From assembly GCF_028714655.1 (NCBI RefSeq), contig NZ_JAQTLY010000017.1, positions 1-33,891 of the forward strand: a stretch of 33,891 nt of DNA, in the 5' to 3' direction. The stretch is from Sulfurimonas sp. (GTDB lineage: Bacteria > Campylobacterota > Campylobacteria > Campylobacterales > Sulfurimonadaceae). A program made the translations under genes and the position numbers. The notes under the pieces are model-generated. The model worked only from the letters and a program-made list of their open reading frames with translations, did not search any database and had not been told where the DNA came from. Positions 26,786-32,896 of the stretch are shown one piece after another. Numbering within the stretch: position 1 is the stretch's first letter; every line of letters begins with the position of its first letter.

Positions 26786-27673
26786 ATGAAACAGATAAAA
26801 GAATTAAATAACGGTGTTAAATATATGCTTGCGGCATCATTTTTGTTCGCTATTATGGGTGCATTTGCAAAACTCGCTTCACAACATATGAGCTCTTTGG
26901 AGGTTGTATTTTTTAGAAATCTTTTCGGTGTAATTCTGATAGGTTACGCCGTATATAAAACTCCTATGAAACAAAGCGGAGGGAAACCTTTTTTACTATT
27001 TTTTAGAGGTTTTATGGGTTTTATCTCTCTTCTTGCTTATTTTTACAATGTTGCAAATATTCCGCTTGGCGATGCTATGACTTACTCAAAAACAGCACCG
27101 ATTTTTACGGCACTGTTTGCTTGGCTTTTTTTAAATGAAAAGCTTGCTTTTAGTTCTTGGCTTGCAGTTTTTGTCGGCTTCATCGGTATTTTGTTTATAA
27201 CTCAGCCTAGCGGCATCGGATTTAGCAAATATGATTTACTCGGGATTTTCAGCGGTATAGGTGCGGCACTTGCTTATACATCCGTAAGAGAGCTTAGAAA
27301 CTATTACGATACAAGGATGATAGTTCTCTCTTTTACATTGGTCGGAACCATTGGTCCTGTTATTCTTTTTGTATTGTCAAAATATTTTTATATTTCGGAG
27401 TTGGATTTTATGTTGGGCGAGTTTGTTATGCCTAGCGGAATCGTCTGGATATATGTAATCGGACTCGGTATTTTAGGGACACTCTCGCAGTACTATATGA
27501 CAAAAGCGTATGGCGAAACAAAAGCCGCAATTGTAGGAGCCGTGAGTTACTCGACTATTGTTTTTTCAATTTTAGTCGGGGTGTCTCTTGGAGATTCTTT
27601 GCCGAATTTTATAACTACATGCGGGATTATTCTTATCGTCGGTGCCGGAATGATGGTGGCAAAAGCGAAATAA
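26786..27673 (+). CDS. EamA/DMT-superfamily transporter
   Basis: About 295 residues with ten hydrophobic helices in two EamA repeats, the layout of drug/metabolite transporters that export amino acids, nucleosides or metabolites. Marker segments include AFAKLASQHMSSLEVVFFRNLFGV, LAYFYNVANIPLGDAMTYSKTAPIFTALFAWLFLNEKL and, in the second half, GTLSQYYMTKAYGETKAAIVGAVSYSTIVFS. The substrate cannot be inferred. An ATG at 26759 would add nine residues but lies in the middle of the palindrome at 26750-26768; the ATG at 26786 is preferred and may be leaderless. Downstream kdsA is 58 bases away. Confidence 0.85.
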   Translation: MKQIKELNNGVKYMLAASFLFAIMGAFAKLASQHMSSLEVVFFRNLFGVILIGYAVYKTPMKQSGGKPFLLFFRGFMGFISLLAYFYNVANIPLGDAMTYSKTAPIFTALFAWLFLNEKLAFSSWLAVFVGFIGILFITQPSGIGFSKYDLLGIFSGIGAALAYTSVRELRNYYDTRMIVLSFTLVGTIGPVILFVLSKYFYISELDFMLGEFVMPSGIVWIYVIGLGILGTLSQYYMTKAYGETKAAIVGAVSYSTIVFSILVGVSLGDSLPNFITTCGIILIVGAGMMVAKAK

Positions 27674-27731
27674 CACGGTAATTTAAACTCATTATGATAT
27701 AATTATTTCTCATTTTTCAAAAGGTAAACAT

Positions 27732-28523
27732 ATGAAATTACTCGCCGGACCTTGTGTTATAGAGAGTGAAGAGAATATCTTTAAAATCGCCAAGGCTTTA
27801 GAGGTTTATCAAAATGACCCTGCAATAGACTTTTATTTTAAATCCAGTTTTGATAAAGCCAACCGTACATCTTTGGACAGTTTTCGCGGCTTGGGCATCG
27901 AAGAGGGTCTTAGAATTTTAGAAAAAGTCAAAAATGATTTTGGGTACAAAGTAGTTACCGATGTGCATGAGTCGCATCAGGTAGCTCAGGTTGCCGAAGT
28001 TGTCGATATGCTTCAAATCCCCGCGTTTTTATGCCGCCAAACAGACTTGCTTGTTGCGTGTGCAAAGACTACAAAAGAGGTAAATATCAAAAAAGGGCAG
28101 TTTATAAATCCGCCCGATATGAGATACTCCGTAGCAAAAGTGCTTAAAACCCGCGGTTGCGATGAGGTAAGCTATGAGGCTTCCAAAAAACACGGAGTTT
28201 ATCTATGTGAGAGAGGAAGCTCTTTTGGCTATGGAAACATTGTCGTGGATATGCGTTCACTTGTAATTATGAGAGAGTTTGCACCGACAATATTCGATGC
28301 GACACACTCGGTTCAAGCGCCGGGTGCGCTTGGCGGAAAAACAGGCGGAGACAGAACAATGGTGCCTTACTTGGCTTGTGCGGCAGCGGCGGTGGGAGTT
28401 GACGGTTTCTTTTTTGAAACTCATTTTGACCCAAGCATAGCTCTGAGCGATGGACCAAATATGATAAAACTAGATGAGCTAGAAGCTCTTGTTGCTAAGA
28501 TTAAAAAAATTGGGGAGATTTAA
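27732..28523 (+). CDS. kdsA: 3-deoxy-D-manno-octulosonate 8-phosphate synthase
   Basis: A 263-residue KdsA that condenses phosphoenolpyruvate with arabinose 5-phosphate for the Kdo core of lipopolysaccharide. Conserved blocks are [11 protein letters not shown] at the N-terminus, [20 protein letters not shown] and [20 protein letters not shown] lies before the ATG. It heads a compact plus-strand run in which a toxin-antitoxin pair separates it from ribH; the ATG of the next gene is two bases after its stop. Confidence 0.97.
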   Translation: MKLLAGPCVIESEENIFKIAKALEVYQNDPAIDFYFKSSFDKANRTSLDSFRGLGIEEGLRILEKVKNDFGYKVVTDVHESHQVAQVAEVVDMLQIPAFLCRQTDLLVACAKTTKEVNIKKGQFINPPDMRYSVAKVLKTRGCDEVSYEASKKHGVYLCERGSSFGYGNIVVDMRSLVIMREFAPTIFDATHSVQAPGALGGKTGGDRTMVPYLACAAAAVGVDGFFFETHFDPSIALSDGPNMIKLDELEALVAKIKKIGEI

Positions 28524-28525
28524 AA

Positions 28526-28768
28526 ATGATTACTTTGACTATCGAAGATAAGCAGATTGAGCATATATTTTTAGATGAGTTTCATAGCAATAAGGAGAAG
28601 TTTTTTGAGTTTATAAAACTTAGTTTTGATGGTTTTCAAAACCAAAGCGTGGATGAGGATTTGTCTTATTTGGAAGATGATTTTGATGAAGGAATTGCCT
28701 CGGGAATGTGCGAACAATCTCATGATGAAATTTTTGATGAGCTATTGAAAAAATATGCTAAAAATTAG
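28526..28768 (+). CDS. Putative antitoxin, 80 aa
   Basis: An 80-residue acidic protein placed directly before a ParE/RelE-like toxin, overlapping it by 14 bases, the usual order of type II antitoxin then toxin. It begins MITLTIEDKQIEHIFLD, and the centre is rich in D and E (SVDEDLSYLEDDFDEG), suiting binding to a basic toxin. No classical DNA-binding family is recognisable, so the label rests on position. GGGGAG at the end of kdsA serves as its ribosome binding site. Confidence 0.65.
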   Translation: MITLTIEDKQIEHIFLDEFHSNKEKFFEFIKLSFDGFQNQSVDEDLSYLEDDFDEGIASGMCEQSHDEIFDELLKKYAKN

Positions 28769-29045
28769 ATATACAAAAAAAGCTAAAAGTGATTTGGATG
28801 GTGTTTTTGCAAATATATTCCAAGACAAACAAGATGTTGCCGTTGCGTACATCTATAAAATAAGAGAGTTTATTACTCTTTTGCAAAGCAACCCATTTAT
28901 GGGAATTGAGTGTAGATATAAAGGTTTTAATAGAGATTGCAGAGTGCTGATTTTTGAAAATTATTTAATACAATATAAAGTTTTTGATGATTATGTTAGC
29001 ATTATTAGAATTAGAAATTCAAAACAAAATTTAAGGAGAAAATAG
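28755..29045 (+). CDS. ParE/RelE-superfamily toxin
   Basis: A 96-residue basic protein of the ParE/RelE fold: N-terminal IRYTKKAKSDLDGV, a helical middle, then NPFMGIECRYKGFNRDCRVLIFENYLIQYKVFDDYVSIIRIRNSKQN, the family's strand pattern with a final VSIIRI strand. RelE members cut mRNA on ribosomes and ParE members poison gyrase; the sequence favours neither strongly. Its stop is followed at once by the ribH ATG, and the AAGGAG used by ribH lies in its own last codons. Confidence 0.8.
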   Translation: MLKIRYTKKAKSDLDGVFANIFQDKQDVAVAYIYKIREFITLLQSNPFMGIECRYKGFNRDCRVLIFENYLIQYKVFDDYVSIIRIRNSKQNLRRK

Positions 29046-29510
29046 ATGAATTTAATCGAAGGCAAATTAAAAGTAGTAAACGGCAAGAGAGTTGCAATAG
29101 TAAGTACGAGATGGAATCACTTTATTGTTGATAGACTTGTAGAAGGTGCGAAGGATGCATTTGCAAGACATGGCGGAGACGATGCGGATTTGACTCATGT
29201 TTTGGCACCGGGTGCGTTTGAGCTTCCGATGGTAATAGACCAGCTTTTAAACAGCGGCAAGTATGACGCTATCTGTGCTTTGGGTGCTGTAATAAGAGGC
29301 TCAACACCGCATTTTGACTATGTTTCGGCTGAAGCTACAAAGGGCATCGCAACGGTAAGTTTAAAACATAGAAAACCAGTCTCTTTTGGACTTTTAACGA
29401 CTGATACGATTGAGCAGGCTATAGAGAGAGCAGGAACAAAAGCCGGAAACAAAGGCTTTGAAGCGATGACTGTCGTAATCGAACTTTTAGATCTTTACGA
29501 GAATTTATAA
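29046..29510 (+). CDS. ribH: 6,7-dimethyl-8-ribityllumazine synthase
   Basis: A 154-residue lumazine synthase, the penultimate step of riboflavin synthesis. Hallmarks are the N-terminal [56 protein letters not shown] with the conserved histidine, and [24 protein letters not shown]. It starts immediately after the toxin stop, with its Shine-Dalgarno sequence inside the toxin gene, so expression is tied to the toxin-antitoxin transcript. nusB follows after a hairpin. Confidence 0.96.
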   Translation: MNLIEGKLKVVNGKRVAIVSTRWNHFIVDRLVEGAKDAFARHGGDDADLTHVLAPGAFELPMVIDQLLNSGKYDAICALGAVIRGSTPHFDYVSAEATKGIATVSLKHRKPVSFGLLTTDTIEQAIERAGTKAGNKGFEAMTVVIELLDLYENL

Positions 29511-29512
29511 AA

Positions 29513-29600
29513 GACACTAGTGTCGCGGGCTTCCTGCCGAAGGAAACTTAGTGTTAACGCAGGTAGCGGAATTACTTCCGATACCGTGATAAAATAAATG
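29513..29600. repeat. Palindromes and family C repeat between ribH and nusB
   Basis: The gap begins with GACACTAGTGTC (29513-29524), a perfect 12-bp palindrome, then small inverted repeats (TTCCT with AGGAA; CGGAA with TTCCG). The segment 29561-29597 resembles 19029-19065 in GCGGAATTACTTC and GATAAAATA. No gene is present. Confidence 0.55.
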
Positions 29601-29619
29601 AAGGGCTCCCTTCATTTTT
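29596..29619 (+). terminator. Hairpin with U tract after ribH
   Basis: AAATGAAGGG (29596-29605) pairs with CCCTTCATTT (29608-29617) and is followed by T residues to 29619; with a four-base loop the stem is nine pairs. It resembles an intrinsic terminator and lies only about 14 bases before the nusB ribosome binding site, so it could separate ribH from nusB or attenuate read-through. Confidence 0.65.
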
Positions 29620-29642
29620 ACGAAATAAAATAAGGAAAAATG

Positions 29643-30041
29643 ATGGCTACTAGACAACAAGCAAGAATGGCAGTCGTAAGTCTGCTTTACGCATTTGATT
29701 TGGGAAACGGAAATATCGCACAACATACCGATGAGATACTAGAAGAGAAAAAAATTCGCAATAAGCAAAAAGATTTCGCGCTCACTCTTTATGAGGGCGT
29801 TATGCAAAATATAAAAGTTGTTGACGAAGCTATAATCAAGCATTTAAAAGAGTGGGATTTTGAGAGACTCGGAGCCATTGAGAGAGCTACGCTTAGACTT
29901 GCAACTTACGAGATACTTTTTGGCGAACTTGACTCGGCAGTGGTTATAAACGAAGCTGTTGAAATCACAAAAGCATTTGGAACGGAACAGTCTCCAAAGT
30001 TTATAAACGGTGTGTTAGACGCGATTTCTAAAGATAAGTGA
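29643..30041 (+). CDS. nusB: Transcription antitermination factor NusB
   Basis: A 132-residue NusB, which with NusE binds the boxA of rRNA transcripts. It has the helical family layout: MATRQQARMAVVSLLYAFDLGN, then WDFERLGAIERATLRLATYEIL and SAVVINEAVEITKAFGTEQSPKFINGVLD. Of two adjacent ATGs, 29643 is chosen because it lies five bases after AAGGA, against two for 29640. mqnC starts three bases after the stop. Confidence 0.96.
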   Translation: MATRQQARMAVVSLLYAFDLGNGNIAQHTDEILEEKKIRNKQKDFALTLYEGVMQNIKVVDEAIIKHLKEWDFERLGAIERATLRLATYEILFGELDSAVVINEAVEITKAFGTEQSPKFINGVLDAISKDK

Positions 30042-30044
30042 AAA

Positions 30045-31094
30045 ATGAAAAGATTAACGAAAGAAGAAGCCCTTTATCTTATAAAAAATGCAGATTTAAA
30101 AGAGCTTGGGCGTATGGCGACGGCTCGCAAAAAAGAGCTTCATCCAGATAACATTACCACTTTTGTGGTTGATAGAAATATCAACTATACAAATATCTGC
30201 TGGGTGGACTGCAAGTTTTGCGCATTTTACAGACATGAAAAAGATGCGGATGCCTATGTGCTTACATTTGATGAGATTGATGCAAAGATAGATGAGTTGC
30301 TAGAAATCGGCGGAACACAGATACTTTTTCAAGGCGGAGTGCACCCGAAACTAAAAATCGAGTGGTATGAGGACTTGGTAGAGCATATCCATACAAAATA
30401 CCCGACGATTACCATTCACGGTTTTTCTTCCATTGAGATAGATTTTATCGCTAAAGTTTCTCACATAAGCGTTGAAGAGGTTTTAGATAGACTGCACGCA
30501 AAAGGTTTGGCTTCCATTCCGGGAGCAGGTGCCGAGATACTAAGTGACAAAGTAAGAGATATCATAGCTCCAAAAAAGATAGACTCTGAAGTTTGGATAG
30601 ATATACACAGAAAAGCTCACAAGCTAGGCATTATGTCGACGGCTACTATGATGTACGGAACTATAGAGAGCGACGAAGACATCGTAGATCATTTCGATAT
30701 GATAAGAAAGCTTCAAGATGAAACGCACGGTTTTAGAGCTTTTATAATGTGGAGTTTTCAAAGTCAAAATACGGAGCTTTTGCAACTCTTTCCTGATATG
30801 GACAAACCCTCTTCAAACCGCTATCTAAGACTTCTTGCAGTTGCCAGACTCTACCTTGACAATGTGCCCAATATCCAAAGTTCTTGGGTTACGCAAGGTC
30901 CTTACATAGGTCAAATGGCGCTTATGTTTGGAGCAAACGATTTAGGTTCAACCATGATGGAGGAGAATGTCGTAAGCAGTGCAGGAGCGGCTTACAAGAT
31001 GGCAAAAGAGGAGATGGTACACCTTATAAAAGATATAGGTGAGATACCTGCCGTGCGAAATACGGCTTATGAAATTTTAGAGAAATTTGCATAA
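30045..31094 (+). CDS. mqnC: Cyclic dehypoxanthine futalosine synthase (radical SAM)
   Basis: A 349-residue radical-SAM enzyme of the futalosine route to menaquinone, converting dehypoxanthine futalosine to its cyclic form. The cluster motif is C52-x3-C56-x2-C59 in NICWVDCKFCAFYR, typical of the MqnC/MqnE group, and LGIMSTATMMYGTIES and RAFIMWSFQSQNTEL favour MqnC. Menaquinone by this route is usual in Campylobacterota. It lies between nusB and the M16 homologue, whose ATG follows its stop directly. Confidence 0.92.
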   Translation: MKRLTKEEALYLIKNADLKELGRMATARKKELHPDNITTFVVDRNINYTNICWVDCKFCAFYRHEKDADAYVLTFDEIDAKIDELLEIGGTQILFQGGVHPKLKIEWYEDLVEHIHTKYPTITIHGFSSIEIDFIAKVSHISVEEVLDRLHAKGLASIPGAGAEILSDKVRDIIAPKKIDSEVWIDIHRKAHKLGIMSTATMMYGTIESDEDIVDHFDMIRKLQDETHGFRAFIMWSFQSQNTELLQLFPDMDKPSSNRYLRLLAVARLYLDNVPNIQSSWVTQGPYIGQMALMFGANDLGSTMMEENVVSSAGAAYKMAKEEMVHLIKDIGEIPAVRNTAYEILEKFA

Positions 31095-32378
31095 ATGAAA
31101 AAAATAATTTTAACACTACTAATTTTAGGAAACATAATAATGGCAGCGACAATAGACAAGATAGAGGTAAACGGGGTAAGTGTTCCAGTTATTTTTGAAA
31201 AAGACAAGAGATTGCCTCTCGTAACAATGCAGTTTATCTTCAAAAATAGCGGCAGCATCGCAGATACGACTAAAGCAGGCTTGGCAAAATTTAGTGCAAG
31301 AGTGATGAACGAGGGAACCAAAAAACTTGGCTCAAGTGCGTTTGCCGAAGCGTTGGAGAGCAGAGCCATCCATATATCGGCTTCAACCGGAGTGGAGACA
31401 TTTGTTATAGAAGTCGGATGCTTAAAAGAGGAGTTTGAAGACGGACTTAAATATTTTGACTTGCTGTTAAAAGATCCGAACTTTACGCAGGAAACTATAA
31501 CCAAAGTAAAAACTACTACACTGGGTTCTCTTGCAAGCAAAGAGAATGATTTTGACTATATAGCTTCAAATGAGTTAAAAGCGCTTCTTTTTGAGGGCAG
31601 TGTGCTTGCAAATCCGGCTTCTGGAACGATAGAGAGCGTAAAGAGCATAGAGATTGACGATGTTAAAAAATTTATAGAACAAAATCTGGTCGCTTCTAAA
31701 CTAATAGTAGTTGTAGGCGGAGATATCGAATCAAAAGATATAAAAGAAAAAGCGTCAAAAATTATAAAATCTATGCCTATAGGCATAGACGGCGAGGTAA
31801 AAAATTACTCCGTCACCAAAGAACCTAAAGAGAAAACAGTTATAAAAGAGACGGAACAGGCTTATATATATTTTGGTTCACCGTATAACATCAGCGTTGA
31901 TTCAGAAGATAACTATAAAGCAAAAGTTGCTACTTTCATCTTGGGCGCAGGCGGTTTCGGTTCAAGACTTATGGAAGAGATAAGGGTTAAAAGAGGTCTT
32001 GCATACTCTGCTTATGCAAAAGTAGATATTACAAAATCAAGCAGCTATATGAACGGCCATCTGCAAACAAAACTAGAGTCGCAGCAAGAGGCTAAAAAAA
32101 CGGTTAAAGATGTAATAGCGGCTTTTGTAAAAGGCGGCGTTACGCAAGATGAACTTGAGCAGACTAAAAAGTTTTTACTCGGAAGCGAACCTCTGAGAGT
32201 TGAGACAATGAGCCAGAGACTAAACAGAACTTTTATGGAGTACTATAAAGGTCAAGAGTTAGGGTTCTCTACAAAAGAGTTAGAGCTTATCAAAAACCTA
32301 AAACTAAAGGATTTGAATGAGTTTATAAAAGCTCACAAAGAGATTTTAGAGATGAGTTTTGCGATAGTTACAAAGTAG
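31095..32378 (+). CDS. M16 peptidase homologue without the zinc motif
   Basis: A 427-residue secreted M16 (pitrilysin/MPP) family protein: signal peptide (1-17), two M16 domains, and in the second LMEEIRVKRGLAYSAYAK with the arginine-tyrosine pair that positions substrate. The zinc site HxxEH, normally in the GLAHFLEHM block, reads GLAKFSARV at 62-70, so both histidines and the glutamate are gone and catalysis is not expected. In M16 families an inactive subunit often pairs with an active one; the partner is not in this window. The ATG directly follows the mqnC stop. Confidence 0.88.
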   Translation: MKKIILTLLILGNIIMAATIDKIEVNGVSVPVIFEKDKRLPLVTMQFIFKNSGSIADTTKAGLAKFSARVMNEGTKKLGSSAFAEALESRAIHISASTGVETFVIEVGCLKEEFEDGLKYFDLLLKDPNFTQETITKVKTTTLGSLASKENDFDYIASNELKALLFEGSVLANPASGTIESVKSIEIDDVKKFIEQNLVASKLIVVVGGDIESKDIKEKASKIIKSMPIGIDGEVKNYSVTKEPKEKTVIKETEQAYIYFGSPYNISVDSEDNYKAKVATFILGAGGFGSRLMEEIRVKRGLAYSAYAKVDITKSSSYMNGHLQTKLESQQEAKKTVKDVIAAFVKGGVTQDELEQTKKFLLGSEPLRVETMSQRLNRTFMEYYKGQELGFSTKELELIKNLKLKDLNEFIKAHKEILEMSFAIVTK

Positions 32379-32394
32379 ACTTTATACTATAAAA

Positions 32395-32536
32395 GAAATT
32401 GTAACCTCTGAATAATTATCGAATTAGACCCTGAATCAAGTTCAGGGTGACGGGCAGTTCGTCATTCCAAGATTGCACCGCAAGGGTATTTCCTTTGGTC
32501 ACTTGGAATCTAGTCTATAATTTAATCGGAAGATTC
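32395..32536. repeat. Dispersed repeat family B, degenerate copy with enlarged loop
   Basis: Related to 23573-23691: CCTCTGAATAATTAT, then ACCCTGAA/TTCAGGGT, the CGGGCAGTTCGTC segment and ATTCCAAG/CTTGGAAT. The terminal inverted repeats are partly decayed. The loop of the last hairpin holds about 25 extra bases (GCACCGCAAGGGTATTTCC and more). It follows the M16 gene and precedes the small-peptide locus by about 60 bases. Confidence 0.7.
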
Positions 32537-32594
32537 AATTTCATAAATTGTATGACAATTTGCAATATTTTTTAAAAAGTTTTTTGATTTTTTC

Positions 32595-32600
32595 TATAAT
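32595..32600 (+). promoter_or_regulatory. TATAAT promoter of the small-peptide transcript
   Basis: TATAAT preceded by T-rich tracts (AGTTTTTTGATTTTTTC), the usual look of Campylobacterota sigma-70 promoters without a clear -35 box. The predicted start is about 32607, just before a short hairpin (CCACC 32611-32615, GGTGG 32621-32625). Confidence 0.55.
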
Positions 32601-32631
32601 GATGTTGTCGCCACCCAAAAGGTGGGACAAA

Positions 32632-32762
32632 AATTACCATTTGGAGGCTAAGATGAAATATCTTAACTACATCCTGAGGGTTTTAACTATTATCTACATC
32701 ATAGTAAAACTCATCAAGGAGTTGAGTTAGAGGTTCGCCCCTCTAGCTCTCCTTTGGTAATT
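32632..32762 (+). ncRNA. Structured mRNA: 3' end folds back on the ribosome binding site
   Basis: AATTACCA (32632-32639) pairs perfectly with TGGTAATT (32755-32762), and after a small internal loop GGAG of the Shine-Dalgarno (32643-32646) pairs with CTCC (32749-32752). This long-range fold encloses the 25-residue reading frame and hides its ribosome binding site. A ten-pair hairpin, GAGTTAGAGG/CCTCTAGCTC (32724-32733 and 32740-32749, one G-U pair), covers the stop codon. Type I toxin mRNAs such as hok and Helicobacter aapA are held inactive by such 5'-3' pairing. Confidence 0.5.
32653..32730 (+). CDS. 25-residue hydrophobic peptide, type-I-toxin-like
   Basis: The frame starts MKYLNYILRVLTIIYIIVK and ends LIKELS. 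It is a single amphipathic or membrane helix with lysines and an arginine at intervals, similar in size and character to membrane-acting type I toxins. GGAGG lies five bases before the ATG, the strongest ribosome binding site in the region. A longer frame starting at 32548 is rejected because it begins upstream of the promoter. An antisense promoter box lies just past the stop. It could also be a leader peptide or small structural membrane protein; no family match is claimed. Confidence 0.5.
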   Translation: MKYLNYILRVLTIIYIIVKLIKELS

Positions 32763-32768
32763 ATAACA
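32760..32768 (-). promoter_or_regulatory. Antisense promoter, extended -10, over the peptide locus
   Basis: On the minus strand TG-T-TATAAT occupies 32768-32760 after a run of eight T residues. Transcription would start at about 32753 and run through the whole 25-residue frame, giving an antisense RNA complementary to the coding mRNA. This is the arrangement of type I toxin-antitoxin loci. Confidence 0.45.
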
Positions 32769-32783
32769 AAAAAAAGGAAAATT

Positions 32784-32894
32784 ATGGAAAATTTAGCAGA
32801 TACTTTACTCACTCTTATTATTGTTGTTATGGTTTTTATGATTGGCAATCTGCACTCAAGAGTAAAAAAACTAGAAGACAGTTCAAGTAAATAA
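32784..32894 (+). CDS. Small single-span membrane protein, 36 aa
   Basis: A 36-residue protein: MENLADTL, a hydrophobic segment (about 8-21, TLIIVVMVFMIG), then NLHSRVKKLEDSSSK. AAGGA lies five bases before the ATG. It ends two bases before recG, so it may be translated from the same message. It may be independent of the 25-residue peptide. No family is recognised. Confidence 0.5.
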   Translation: MENLADTLLTLIIVVMVFMIGNLHSRVKKLEDSSSK

Positions 32895-32896
32895 TT

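Noticed and set aside
32548..32652. Longer 60-residue version of the peptide before recG
   Set aside because: Its start lies upstream of the TATAAT box and has no ribosome binding site, whereas the internal ATG has GGAGG.
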